From the NCBI GenBank assembly GCA_030529225.1, contig JAUMXH010000010.1, positions 1 through 64,000 on the forward strand: DNA of 64,000 nucleotides, written 5' to 3'. Every line of letters begins with the position of its first letter. Position 1 is the first letter of the stretch. This DNA comes from Bacillota bacterium (lineage in GTDB: Bacteria; Bacillota; Clostridia; Peptostreptococcales; Acidaminobacteraceae). A model generated the notes under the pieces. The model saw only the letters and a list, made by a program, of their open reading frames with translations, did no database searches and was not told the origin of the DNA. This document shows, in pieces, positions 28,166-37,801 of this stretch. A program made the position numbers and the translations under genes.

Positions 28166-28927
28166 TTACGAATAAGAGCTCAACGCGTGCAGGGTAATCG
28201 CGGCCGCGACGCCCACATTTAGAGACTCGGCACTCTCCCTCATCCCGATTTTATATAAAAGGTCCGCACTCTCCAAAAAGTCCCGATCGACCCCGTTTGC
28301 CTCGTTGCCGAGGACGATTGCAAACTTTTCCTGCAAGTCCAGCGTTTTTAAGTCGCTTTCGGCCTCCAGCGAGCTGACGACGATTTGGTATCCTTCCCGC
28401 CTCAGGTACTGAATGATGTCCTGATTCTTCATGCCGATCTTCAGACTGACCCCGAAGATCCCGCCCATCGAACTTCTCAAGGTTTTGAGCGAGTACGGAT
28501 CGCAGGTTTCCCTGCTCAGAATGACCCTGTCAAAGCCGAAGGCGTCGCAGGTTCTCAGAATGGTCCCGAGGTTTCCGGGATCCTGCACTCCGTTTACCAC
28601 GACGATGTGCTCCGATGCGGGCTTCAGCTTCCGCTGCATGTCTTCGACGCGCACGACCGCAATCACGCCCTGGGAATTGACCGTGTCGGAGATCTGCTTG
28701 AACAGTGCGCTCTCCAAGAGGATGTCGTCCTCCCTCTCGCGCAGGGCTTCCGGCCTGTCTATGCTGTCGTAGCAAATCAGTTCCGGTTCAATTCCGAGCT
28801 TCCTCGCGTGTTCAATCAGGCGCACGCCTTCCAGGAGAATCTTATTTTCTATGATTCGGTACTTTTTGCTCTTCAGTTTTTTAATCGCTTTAAAAATCCT
28901 GTTCTGATTGGAATATATGTACTGCAT
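28166..28927 (-). CDS. TrmH/SpoU-family RNA 2'-O-methyltransferase
   Basis: A 253-residue SPOUT methyltransferase. The substrate-binding N-terminal domain (FKAIKKLKSKKYR, LLEGVRLIEHA) is followed by the knot with motif 1 (NGVQDPGNLGTILRTCDAFGF), motif 2 (IVLGNEANGVD) and motif 3 (SLNVGVAAAI). The target is probably a 2'-O-ribose in rRNA or tRNA; the exact site is unknown. The ATG at 28927 is chosen because AAGGAG lies just before it inside the end of ktrA. A TTG six codons upstream overlaps that site and is unlikely. Confidence 0.93.
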   Translation of the reverse strand: MQYIYSNQNRIFKAIKKLKSKKYRIIENKILLEGVRLIEHARKLGIEPELICYDSIDRPEALREREDDILLESALFKQISDTVNSQGVIAVVRVEDMQRKLKPASEHIVVVNGVQDPGNLGTILRTCDAFGFDRVILSRETCDPYSLKTLRSSMGGIFGVSLKIGMKNQDIIQYLRREGYQIVVSSLEAESDLKTLDLQEKFAIVLGNEANGVDRDFLESADLLYKIGMRESAESLNVGVAAAITLHALSSYS

Positions 28928-28928
28928 C

Positions 28929-29582
28929 TTACTCCTTGTTCTCAATTTCTTTGAGATCCTGGTTGTTTCCGATTACGATCAGAATGTCGCCGCGTTCAAT
29001 CACATAGTCCGGCATCAGGTTAATTTTCATGTCCTTGCCCTTCTTGATTCCCACGATGTTCAGACCGTAGGAGCGTCTGACGTCGATCTGCTGAATCGAC
29101 TTGCCGATCCAGGATTCGAGCGGGTTGACCTCGACCATGCTGTAGTGGTCCGAGAGCTCAATAAAATCCATCACGTTCGATGCCATCAGGTTTTTGGCGA
29201 TTCGAATCCCCATCTCCTTCTCCGGGAAGACGACCCTGTCCGCCCCAATTTTATATAGAACCTTCGCGTGCAACTTGTCCTGGGCCTTGGCGATGATGTT
29301 TTTGATTCCCATCTCCTTGAGCATCAAGGTAACCAGCGTAGAGGACTTGATGTCCCCGCCTATGGTCACAATCGCCGTGTCGAAGTTTCTGAGCCCCAGG
29401 GCGTTCAGCGCTGCTTCCTGCGTCACGTCGGCCTTAACCGCGTAGGTGACCTTGTCCGCCAGCGATTGCACCACCGCATCGTCGTTGTCTACAATCATAA
29501 CCTCGGCGCCCAAGTCCACAAGCTTGATCGCGACGCTGGTTCCGAACCTTCCGGCACCCAATACTACAAATTGTTTTACCAT
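28929..29582 (-). CDS. ktrA: Potassium uptake regulatory subunit KtrA (TrkA family)
   Basis: A 217-residue cytoplasmic gating ring subunit. The N-terminal RCK/TrkA-N domain has the nucleotide-binding VVLGAGRFGTSVA and acidic strand end VDNDD. The C-terminal TrkA-C domain (residues about 135-217) is a possible c-di-AMP site in Firmicutes. It lies 39 bases downstream of the channel gene ktrB and ends one base before the methyltransferase start. Confidence 0.95.
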   Translation of the reverse strand: MVKQFVVLGAGRFGTSVAIKLVDLGAEVMIVDNDDAVVQSLADKVTYAVKADVTQEAALNALGLRNFDTAIVTIGGDIKSSTLVTLMLKEMGIKNIIAKAQDKLHAKVLYKIGADRVVFPEKEMGIRIAKNLMASNVMDFIELSDHYSMVEVNPLESWIGKSIQQIDVRRSYGLNIVGIKKGKDMKINLMPDYVIERGDILIVIGNNQDLKEIENKE

Positions 29583-29621
29583 ATTTTTACCCTTTCTAAT
29601 TATGCGCTCTGTGAGGACAGG

Positions 29622-30980
29622 CTAGCCGATTCGAATCTGCTCTTCCGGATAGCGCAACATCTGGCGCTCCGGCGATTTCAGCTTGCTCGTCGCGGCGAAG
29701 AGGAGGGTCAGCGCCCCGACCCTGCCCATGAACATCGCGAGCGAGAGCATCAGTTTTCCTACCACGCTGAGCTTGGCGGTCAGGCCGATGCTGAGGCCCA
29801 CCGTTCCATAGGCCGAGAGCGTTTCAAAGACGATTTCAAAAAAGCTCGCATCCCGCTCGGTGATCGAGAGCAGAGAGATGCTCACCATGATGAAGATTGC
29901 CGCAATGCCGATGATGGCAATCGATTTTTTGACATTCACCTCCGGAATCCTCCTGCCGAAGGCTTGGGTATCGTTCCGGCCGCCCAGGATCGAGATGATG
30001 GTGATGAAAAAGAGGGCGACGGTCGTGGTCTTCACCCCGCCTGCAGTCGAAGACGGAGAGCCGCCGATGAACATCAGGAGCATGGTAAGGACCAGGCTGG
30101 CCGGTCTCATCGCATTCAAATCGATCGAGCTGAAACCCGCGGTTCTTGGCGTCATCGCCGCAAAGAAGGAACTCAGCAGTTTTTCGCCGAAGCTGAACTC
30201 CTTGATGGTTCCGGGGTTGTTGTATTCCAGGGTGAAGATATAAAGAGTGGGCAAAATCAACAAAATCAAGGTCGTGACGACCACGATTTTAGAGTTCAGC
30301 GACCACTTTTTGAATTTTCTGAATTTGATGAGCTCTCCGATGACCATGAAGCCGAGACCCCCGATGATGACGAGGCCGGAGAGGGTCAGAGAGACCAGGT
30401 AGTCCTTGGCGAAGAGGGCGACGCTGTCTCCGTTTCCCAAGATGTCAAAGCCGGCATTACAAAAGGCCGAAATCGAGTGAAAGATGGCGTAATAGAAGCC
30501 CTTTGCCTTCCCGTAGATCGGGACGAATCGAATCGCCAGCACGGCCGTTCCGATCAGCTCAATGGTGAAGGTCATATAGGCCGCGCGCCGGGTGAGTCTG
30601 ACTACGCCGGAAAGCCGTTGCGTTCCCATCGATTCCTGCATCAGAATCCGCTTTTGCAGGGAGAACTTTCTGCCCGCCACCAAAGTGAGCATGGAGGCCA
30701 TGGTCATAAAGCCCAGGCCGCCGATTTGAATCAGGATGATAATGACGGTCTGACCGAAGTAGTTCCAATAGGAACCGGTATCCACCACCACGAGTCCGGT
30801 CACGCAGACCGCAGAAGTCGCGGTGAAAAACGCGTTCACAAAGCCGATGCTCTCTCCGCTCTTCGTCGCGAAGGGCATACTGAGGAGGACGGAGCCCGTC
30901 AGGATGATAAGCAAAAATCCCAGAACCAAGATCTGAGACGGCTGGAGTCCCTTATTCAACGTTTTCTCTTTCGGATTCAA
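29622..30980 (-). CDS. ktrB: Potassium uptake channel subunit KtrB (TrkH family)
   Basis: A membrane subunit forming the K+ (or Na+-coupled K+) translocation path with KtrA. Four M1-P-M2 units are visible, with selectivity-loop segments such as SAVCVTGLVVVDTG and FCNAGFDILG and the late gating and pore regions. The preferred start is the TTG at 30980, preceded by AAGGAG at a 7-base spacing, giving 452 residues. A longer frame from TTG at 31007 has no ribosome-binding site. Bicistronic with ktrA. I looked for a c-di-AMP riboswitch in the 218 bases upstream and could not recognise one. Confidence 0.94.
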   Translation of the reverse strand: MNPKEKTLNKGLQPSQILVLGFLLIILTGSVLLSMPFATKSGESIGFVNAFFTATSAVCVTGLVVVDTGSYWNYFGQTVIIILIQIGGLGFMTMASMLTLVAGRKFSLQKRILMQESMGTQRLSGVVRLTRRAAYMTFTIELIGTAVLAIRFVPIYGKAKGFYYAIFHSISAFCNAGFDILGNGDSVALFAKDYLVSLTLSGLVIIGGLGFMVIGELIKFRKFKKWSLNSKIVVVTTLILLILPTLYIFTLEYNNPGTIKEFSFGEKLLSSFFAAMTPRTAGFSSIDLNAMRPASLVLTMLLMFIGGSPSSTAGGVKTTTVALFFITIISILGGRNDTQAFGRRIPEVNVKKSIAIIGIAAIFIMVSISLLSITERDASFFEIVFETLSAYGTVGLSIGLTAKLSVVGKLMLSLAMFMGRVGALTLLFAATSKLKSPERQMLRYPEEQIRIG

Positions 30981-31225
30981 GTCTCTTCTCCTTAGCGTAG
31001 CGCACAAGCATCGACCGACGCGATTCTATTCCGTTCAACAACGCTTAGTTTAGCATATTTCGTTTGATTTTTCCATACGAATCCCGGCGAAATATTGCCC
31101 ACCCGGGGAACTTTTGTCGAATTCGGCGATGGAGCGTGATTTTTGGGAGGAAGAGGGGCGAAAAAAAGGACTTCGACTCTCGCCGAAGGCCCCTCCTGAT
31201 ATCGGACGCGCCGAACGCGCAGCCC

Positions 31226-33445
31226 CTACGCCTTAATAATTTGTATGGTTTGATTTCTCCCGCTTCTCTTGGCCTGGTAGAGAGCTTCGTCCGACATGCC
31301 GACATAGCTGTCATCGTCCATGTTCGGCGAATTGATGGTCGAGATACCGATGCTCACGGTCAAGACCCCGTAATCGCTCCGCGGATGCTCAATGCCCATC
31401 GCGATGACCGCCTTTCGCAGCTCCTCGGCCTTTCTCAACGCATCCGCCGAGTCGTCGTCCATGCTGAAGGCAATGAACTCCTCTCCGCCGTAGCGGGCAG
31501 CCATGTCGTTCTCCCCGGTGAAATTCTCGGTGAGCACCTGCGCGACCGCAATCAGGGCCTCGTCCCCCTGCTGGTGGCCGAAGTGGTCGTTATAGGCCTT
31601 GAAGTGATCGATGTCAATCATATACATGCTGACCATCTTGTTGCGCTTGACCGCCTCCTTGAGTTTTTCGCGGTAAAATTCGTAGAATGAGAGCCGATTG
31701 TTGATCTTGGTCAAACTGTCCTTCTTCGACAAAGAAGAGAGCTTTTCGTTGACCTGCTCGAGTTCCTTCTTGGTCTTCCGATTCTCATTTATGACGTTGG
31801 TCAGACTTTCGTTCCTTCTGATATTGTTTAGGGCGACCGCCAGGAAGATGGAAATCTGAATGATAAACTCCTTGGAAATCGACTGATAGGCGTTCTTCTT
31901 GGTCGAAACCGCATAGGTTAGAGAAATCATCTTGCTCTTGAAGATGATCGGGGAGAGGATGGCCGACTTGTATTTTTTGATATCGATCTTCATCTCCTGG
32001 AAGAGTTTCTTGTTTTGCGAGGTGTCGTTGATTACAAGGGTCTCTTTGTTCTCTATGATTTTTGCCAAGGTCGGTGTTTTTGCAAGGTCCAGGGTCGGCA
32101 ACTTCTTCTCTTCTTTAAAGAGGGAATAAATGTACTCCGGATGCAGGCGTTTGCCGTTGTCCTCGAAGGCAAACATCACAAAGCGCTCCATCGGGATGAT
32201 GTCCTTGACGTTGTGGTAGGTTTTGATGAACATACGATCCAGGCTGTTTGAATCCGTGATGTCCTTTCCGATGGCCCGAATCGTGTCGAGTCGCCTGTAA
32301 AGCTCCTCGATGTCCTGATTCTTTTTCAGGATTTCGCGGTACTCTTCCTTCAGCTCCTTCTGCTCGCTCTTCACCTTTTTCAGACTCTCGGCATAGAAGT
32401 ACTTTTCGTACATCGCGTCAATCATCTTGTTGTTTTGCTGTTTGTTCTGCCTGCTGTAGTCCGAGACTTCCTTGTGAAAGAGCTTGATATACGGGGCGGC
32501 CTGCTCGAACTCGCCTCGCTCCAGGTAGTATTTGATGATGATATCCAGGATGGCGGTCTGGAACTTGTAATCCGCCTTGCCCTTAAACGCGTTGATCGTC
32601 GCTTCCAGGACCGAGATGACCTTGCCGGAATCCGCGCCGAGCTGCATGCAGAAGTGGTAGTAGTCTATGGTATAGGCGACCAGGGTAGGATAACCTTTGA
32701 TGCTCATCAGGAGGGCAACAGTCTTTTGGTGGGCCTCCTCGACGCCGGCGAGATTTTTTCTGGCAAAATGCACCCGCATCTCCAGTCTTTTAAAGGCCGC
32801 AAGGCTCTTGGTGCTGAAGTTTTTGGGCATGTTGTAGTTGATCAGATTGTAGTAATAAAATCCGCGCTCCTGATTGCGGAGTTGGAAGTAGATCATCGAA
32901 ACGTCACAGGTGTTGTAGAGCCAGAACGAGTCGTTTTCAAAGTTCCCGATCGGGAGCGGAGGAATCAGTTTGCTCGCCTTCAAGGCGTACTCCAGGGCGG
33001 CGCCCAGGTTCCCGTGAATCCGATACAACTTCCCGATTCTGTGGTGACAAATCGCCGAGCGCAGACTCATCCCGCGCTTCTTCTCCATGTGGATGATTTT
33101 CATGTAACACAGGATCGCCTTATCCAGCCGGTTGACCGCCGCGTAGGCATTGGCCAAAATGTTGATGCCCGGAATCAAAGATTCCTCTTCTCCGCTGTTG
33201 TTGATCCTCATCAATAGGGAATCGAGTTTGTTCGAGTATTCTTCCGGCTCTCCGAGCGTCAGGTAATATCCGATTTCCAGGACATCCAAAACAATCCGGA
33301 ACAGGTAGTCCAGCTTGTATCGCTCGGTTTTTTTCAAGAATATGCAAGCATTTCTAAATGCGTCGATATCCCTCTCCATGAGTTCGACCAGGGAGTCGTT
33401 GACCTGAACAACGTTCAGATTCAGATATACACCGTATTTATTCAT
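31226..33445 (-). CDS. TPR-GAF-GGDEF diguanylate cyclase 1
   Basis: A 739-residue predicted soluble diguanylate cyclase that makes c-di-GMP. Residues 1-340 are helical TPR-like repeats, residues about 355-395 form a coiled coil, and 400-545 look like a GAF-type sensor domain. After a second coiled coil (residues 548-575) comes the GGDEF domain with DIDHFKAYNDHFGHQQGDE and the active RYGGEEF near residue 675. The RxxD inhibitory site five residues upstream of the signature is absent. No membrane segment is seen. It overlaps the next, related cyclase by 4 bases; the two look like ancient duplicates. The signal sensed is unknown. Confidence 0.88.
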   Translation of the reverse strand: MNKYGVYLNLNVVQVNDSLVELMERDIDAFRNACIFLKKTERYKLDYLFRIVLDVLEIGYYLTLGEPEEYSNKLDSLLMRINNSGEEESLIPGINILANAYAAVNRLDKAILCYMKIIHMEKKRGMSLRSAICHHRIGKLYRIHGNLGAALEYALKASKLIPPLPIGNFENDSFWLYNTCDVSMIYFQLRNQERGFYYYNLINYNMPKNFSTKSLAAFKRLEMRVHFARKNLAGVEEAHQKTVALLMSIKGYPTLVAYTIDYYHFCMQLGADSGKVISVLEATINAFKGKADYKFQTAILDIIIKYYLERGEFEQAAPYIKLFHKEVSDYSRQNKQQNNKMIDAMYEKYFYAESLKKVKSEQKELKEEYREILKKNQDIEELYRRLDTIRAIGKDITDSNSLDRMFIKTYHNVKDIIPMERFVMFAFEDNGKRLHPEYIYSLFKEEKKLPTLDLAKTPTLAKIIENKETLVINDTSQNKKLFQEMKIDIKKYKSAILSPIIFKSKMISLTYAVSTKKNAYQSISKEFIIQISIFLAVALNNIRRNESLTNVINENRKTKKELEQVNEKLSSLSKKDSLTKINNRLSFYEFYREKLKEAVKRNKMVSMYMIDIDHFKAYNDHFGHQQGDEALIAVAQVLTENFTGENDMAARYGGEEFIAFSMDDDSADALRKAEELRKAVIAMGIEHPRSDYGVLTVSIGISTINSPNMDDDSYVGMSDEALYQAKRSGRNQTIQIIKA

Positions 33446-35688
33446 CTCTGCCCTCTGGTATTCGCCTTTACTACTCTGCTGACGATCTTGTTCTTCCCTG
33501 TATTTTTTGCCTCATACAGGCAATCGTCAACTGCCTTTATCAACGTATCTTCCTCGAGCATGGACTTGTAGTTCACGCTCACCAAGCCCAAGGACACACT
33601 CAAATCGTTGTCTGTTCCGTCATTGTATTTAATTTGCAGCTTCTGCACGCCCTCACAAATTTTCTTGGCCATTTCAAGGGCTTCCTGCCGCGTCGTCCCG
33701 ATCTGCACCAGCATGAACTCCTCGCCGCCGTAGCGCGCAAAGACCGTGTTTTCGGGATTGATTAGAGAAAGGACCAGCCTCACCACGCTCACGAGCGCCT
33801 CATCCCCTTTGATGTGGCCGTTTCTATCATTGTAAATTTTAAAGTTGTCAATGTCAAACATTAAAAGATGGAGCATGGTTTTTTTCTTGACCGTATCCTT
33901 GATCATGCTCTTGAGTTTCAAGTCAAAATCCCTTCGATTGGAGATCTTTGTGAGCTGGTCCATATTGCTCAGCGTTCTGTGATACTCGACCAAACTTTGA
34001 AGCTTTTTCTTGTCGCTCTCGAGCATCTCGTTCTTTTCACTCAAAACGGTCGCCCGGTTCCAGTTCACGATCGCGATCGCAATGTAGGGCGCGACCGACT
34101 CGATCAGGTTGATGTGGTGCTTTTTGTACGCGTTTCTGTTCAGACTTTTAATCAAGAGAACCGCGACCACATCTTCCTTGTATTTGATGGGATAGAAAAT
34201 TTGCGAAGCGTAGAGCTCGTCCTTGTTGCGCTCGTCTTCAACCCTACAAAATTCGTCTTTGTAAAGCTTGCCCATGCTCCTGTGCTGTCCGTCGGAAATC
34301 GTCATGAGAGGGAGCAAATCGTCCTCCTCGATGTAGACCGCATGACTGTCCAGGACCTTGTCGCCGGAATAGACGTGCGGCGAAATGAACTTGTTGGCGA
34401 ACGACTTGATGTAAAGGCCCATGTAATCGAGGGGAATCAGGATGGAAAACTCGTTAAAAATCGTCTGTTCAATCGAGCTCAGGCTGGATTTTGCGGTAAT
34501 CTTCTGCCCCAGACGCGTGATGATCCGCGATTGGTCGTAGAGGCGCTTGATCTGCTTACTCTTGGCGAGGCTCTCCTCGGTTAGCCGGTTGATGGTCTCG
34601 TTTTCCTGCAAAATCAGGTCCTTGTTCTTTCGGTTTTCGGCGATCTCAAGCAGGATGTCCAAAGAGAGACACTTGTTGAAGTCTTCGCGTTCCTCGTTGC
34701 GATTCAAGATTGCCGAGATGTTGGAGTAGTACTGCGCCATCATCTTGGTGTCCCCGACCTTGACGGCGTAGTTTAAAACCGCTTCGTAGAGTTCGAGCAC
34801 GCACTGCGTGGCCTCGCTTTCGTTGAAACTGCTGAGGTAGTGGTCGAGCTTTTTCACCACATACTCTTCCTCCAAGCCGGCTCGTTCCGCAATTTTATAA
34901 AAATCCAAAAGATAGCCGCACTTGTTCAGAAGGCTGTACTCGTCGCCCGCGTGTTCCAGGTTGTGGAAGATGATCTTGATGGCGCCCTCGTAGTCGTGTT
35001 TCAGCTCGCAATATAAAATCTCCAGCTGGTCGTACAGACAGAGGATGGAAGCGGGCCTGTCCTCCTCGGGAATGCTCTTGAACTCCTCGGAATAGAGATG
35101 AAAGGCCTCCAGGTTTTCTTCCTCTTTGGCCACCAGGCAGAGGTTCGACAGGATACAGGAATACAGGACGAGGGCATCGCGCGACTTCGTCAGATTCCAG
35201 TTGTTTTTGAAGATTTGATAGGCTTTTTCGTAGCAAAATTTCGCCTGTTGATACTTGTCGTGTTCGGCGTAGACAGTCGCCAGATTGTTGTATGCGGTCG
35301 GCGAGAGAAGCGTGATTTCACCGATAGAAAGTTCGATTTCGGGCACGTCCTGCAAGAGCTTGATTGCCTTTTCGAGGTTGCCGATCTTGGAATACGCAGC
35401 CCCGAGTCTGGCGCTCGCCTCGAGAAAAATCTTTTTGTCGCCAAGCTCCATGGTCCTGTTGTAGACCTCTTGAATGACCGGATATATGAGCTCGTACTCA
35501 CCCAAGTAGGTGAAGGCGCTCACCTTTTCGACCATCACGGCACACCAAAACGACGGGTCGCTTTCAAATCGCTCTTCCTTCTCCAATTGCTCGATCAGGA
35601 CAAGAGCTTTTCCGGGATCCTCAAGAATGTGTTGACGCAGTTTACTCATCAATGCAACAGCATCTTCTCTTGATAAATCTTCTCTCAT
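33442..35688 (-). CDS. TPR-GAF-GGDEF diguanylate cyclase 2
   Basis: A 748-residue protein with the same plan as its downstream neighbour: N-terminal TPR repeats (for example LGAAYSKIGNLEKAIKLL), a coiled coil near residues 365-395, a GAF-like domain near 400-550, a second coiled coil, and a GGDEF domain with DIDNFKIYNDRNGH and RYGGEEF near residue 690. No RxxD I-site is visible. The start at 35688 is preferred because AAGGAAGAGG precedes it; an ATG 21 bases upstream is possible. It is the first gene of the pair. Flagellar genes lie in the same window, which fits a motile/sessile switch but does not prove one. Confidence 0.86.
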   Translation of the reverse strand: MREDLSREDAVALMSKLRQHILEDPGKALVLIEQLEKEERFESDPSFWCAVMVEKVSAFTYLGEYELIYPVIQEVYNRTMELGDKKIFLEASARLGAAYSKIGNLEKAIKLLQDVPEIELSIGEITLLSPTAYNNLATVYAEHDKYQQAKFCYEKAYQIFKNNWNLTKSRDALVLYSCILSNLCLVAKEEENLEAFHLYSEEFKSIPEEDRPASILCLYDQLEILYCELKHDYEGAIKIIFHNLEHAGDEYSLLNKCGYLLDFYKIAERAGLEEEYVVKKLDHYLSSFNESEATQCVLELYEAVLNYAVKVGDTKMMAQYYSNISAILNRNEEREDFNKCLSLDILLEIAENRKNKDLILQENETINRLTEESLAKSKQIKRLYDQSRIITRLGQKITAKSSLSSIEQTIFNEFSILIPLDYMGLYIKSFANKFISPHVYSGDKVLDSHAVYIEEDDLLPLMTISDGQHRSMGKLYKDEFCRVEDERNKDELYASQIFYPIKYKEDVVAVLLIKSLNRNAYKKHHINLIESVAPYIAIAIVNWNRATVLSEKNEMLESDKKKLQSLVEYHRTLSNMDQLTKISNRRDFDLKLKSMIKDTVKKKTMLHLLMFDIDNFKIYNDRNGHIKGDEALVSVVRLVLSLINPENTVFARYGGEEFMLVQIGTTRQEALEMAKKICEGVQKLQIKYNDGTDNDLSVSLGLVSVNYKSMLEEDTLIKAVDDCLYEAKNTGKNKIVSRVVKANTRGQR

Positions 35689-36000
35689 GCCTCTTCCTTT
35701 ATATTTCATTTCTTTGCATTCTCTTCCCTCGTGTGAAACGGCTCTCCCGCTTGCGCCCGAAGGGTTCTATCTGTCTGATTATATAACCCTAATTATATAA
35801 TATCGCTCACTATAAATAAATATTTCTTCCCATTTTTTCAATTTTGTTACAGACGTTGAGAATAGACTCGGTTTTGCAGGTTCCGAATCCGTTCGATTCC
35901 TTAAGATTCCTTATCTTTCTAAATCGACTGTTTTCCCAAAAAATTTACAACAATCGGCATCTTTGCCGCAAGGATTTCCTCTTTCCGCTGCTTCCGCGAC
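35689..36000. other. Intergenic region between selO and the cyclase pair
   Basis: No gene is seen. On the minus strand a small hairpin (CGGCA/TGCCG, 35955-35968) followed by a T-rich stretch may end selO transcription. Very A/T-rich sequence with several TATAAT-like elements (about 35775-35830) probably holds the cyclase promoter. I found no c-di-GMP riboswitch motif. Confidence 0.45.
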
Positions 36001-37512
36001 CTAGGTTCCGCAGTAGGTCACGAAAGGCGTTTCCTGAAGCGGCGGAATCATGTAGGCGGGGTCTGCAAGCTCGTAACGGTACGGCTGCTCCAATTTGGAA
36101 AGAAGCGTCTTGAATCGGCTGAGATCGCCCGCTTCGGCCTGCCGAATCGCCTCGTCCACAAGGAGGTTTCTCGGGATTAGAATCGGGTTACTTGCCTCCA
36201 TGCGCAGGCGCGCCTCTTCCAGGTCGCCCACCGCGGCCTGCAGGGTCTCCTTCCAGTTTTCGGCCCACAGAGCGAAGAGGCGCCTCGCCTCGGCATGTTC
36301 GGGCAGGAGGAGCTCCGCATCGATGTTCAGCGGCTTGATCAGGCTCCTCAGGTAGACAAAGGTGTTCGTGTAATCAAAACCGAAGAGCTGCATCAGGTTG
36401 AGCAGGACTTTTAACATGTCCTCGTCACCCTCCTCGAATCGCTCAAAACCGAGCTTCTTGGCCATCATCACAAGGTACGCCTCGTCGTAGGCGGACATGA
36501 AGCCCCGGAGCTTCTCATTCAGGACCGCGAGCGCCTCATCGTCGTTTTGGAGGATTCTTTCCGAGCCCGCCTGCCCGTGTTTGCTGCCCACCAAGAGGGG
36601 GATGAAGGCCTCCGCGAGCCGCGCCATATTCCAGCCCGTTATGGTCGGTTGGTTGCCGTAAGCGTAGCGGCCGTACATGTCGATGGAACTGAAGACCGTT
36701 CCGGTGTTGTAAGCATCCATAAAGGCGCAAGGGCCGTAGTCTATGGTCTCGCCCGCGATCGAAACGTTGTCGGTGTTGAGGACGCCGTGGACAAATCCGA
36801 CGCGCATCCAATCGGTGATGAGGGCTATCTGTTTGTCAAGGATCGCTTGAAACAGCGACAAGTAGGGATTGGCCTCCCGTTCGAGTTCGGGGTAGTGGCG
36901 ACGAATCGTGTAGTCGGCCAGCTCCCTAAGGAGGGCATCGTCCTTTTGAAGGGCCGCAAATTGAAAGGTTCCGACCCTGATGTGACTGCTCGCGGTGCGC
37001 GTCAGAATCGCCCCGTCCAGCGGCGCGCTTCTGTAGACCGTTTCGCCGGTCTTTACGACCGCCAGGCTCCCGGTGCTCGGGATGCCGAGCTTGCGCATCG
37101 CCTCGCTGATCAGGTACTCGCGCAGCATCGGCCCCACATTGGCGCGGCCGTCCCCGTTCCTCGAGTACGGCGTTTTGCCCGAGCCCTTGAGCTGGATGTC
37201 CACCCTCTGCCCGCCCTCGCTCACATGCTCGCCGAGCAGGATTGCCCTGCCGTCTCCGAGCTCATTCAGGTAGCCGAACTGGTGGCCGCAATACGCCTGG
37301 GCAATCGGCTCCGAGTCCTCGGGCAAAAGATTCCCCGACAGGAGCTCCGCCAATTCCGGGGAATCCGCGCCCTCCAACACCCCGAGCTCCTTGGCGAGCG
37401 CCTCGTTGTAAATCAGGAGCTCCGGCGCCTTGACCGGCGTCGGCAAAATGTGCGAGTACAGCTCCCCTCGCAACTTGACATAGGTATTATCAAAATGAAA
37501 CTGTTTTTTCAT
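36001..37512 (-). CDS. selO: SelO/YdiU family protein adenylyltransferase
   Basis: A pseudokinase-fold enzyme that transfers AMP, rather than phosphate, to Ser/Thr/Tyr of proteins, linked to redox homeostasis. The 503 residues begin QFHFDNTYVKL and include AYCGHQFG, LKGSGKTPYSRNGDGRA near residue 105, GFVHGVLNTDNVS near 235 and IDYGPCAFMDAY near 252, which together form the inverted-nucleotide active site. A cysteine stands three residues from the C-terminus (YCGT), where some homologues carry selenocysteine. The start at 37512 has AAAGGA upstream; 17 extra codons of an upstream frame are not supported. It lies next to a Fic AMPylator. Confidence 0.95.
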   Translation of the reverse strand: MKKQFHFDNTYVKLRGELYSHILPTPVKAPELLIYNEALAKELGVLEGADSPELAELLSGNLLPEDSEPIAQAYCGHQFGYLNELGDGRAILLGEHVSEGGQRVDIQLKGSGKTPYSRNGDGRANVGPMLREYLISEAMRKLGIPSTGSLAVVKTGETVYRSAPLDGAILTRTASSHIRVGTFQFAALQKDDALLRELADYTIRRHYPELEREANPYLSLFQAILDKQIALITDWMRVGFVHGVLNTDNVSIAGETIDYGPCAFMDAYNTGTVFSSIDMYGRYAYGNQPTITGWNMARLAEAFIPLLVGSKHGQAGSERILQNDDEALAVLNEKLRGFMSAYDEAYLVMMAKKLGFERFEEGDEDMLKVLLNLMQLFGFDYTNTFVYLRSLIKPLNIDAELLLPEHAEARRLFALWAENWKETLQAAVGDLEEARLRMEASNPILIPRNLLVDEAIRQAEAGDLSRFKTLLSKLEQPYRYELADPAYMIPPLQETPFVTYCGT

Positions 37513-37702
37513 GAAGTTGTCCTTTTCTTTTTCTGTTCGCGGCCGCCGCGAGCGGGAAGACAAGCCCGTCCCGTCAACTGCATTTCACCGGCGACCCGCT
37601 CTACTGATACCCACTTTTTTTGCCGGCGAGCCCGTGAAAAGAATAACCTTCTCCGTTTCTCCCGGCACCGCCAAGTAAATCTTTTTTCGAGCAAAAAGCA
37701 CA

Positions 37703-37740
37703 AAAAAAGGAAGCACCAACTATCTGCTGTTACTTCCTTT
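37703..37740 (-). terminator. Intrinsic terminator after fic
   Basis: On the minus strand AAGGAAGTAAC and GTTGGTGCTTCC arms form a partly interrupted stem followed by seven T residues, about 60 bases after the fic stop codon. Confidence 0.6.
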
Positions 37741-37801
37741 TCAGTGATTGTATTCGATTCGATTGCTTTCATAAGATAAAGTGAACTTTACTAAGGGAAT
37801 G

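Noticed and set aside
31008-31225. Possible c-di-AMP riboswitch before ktrB
   Set aside because: None of the conserved blocks of that riboswitch could be recognised.
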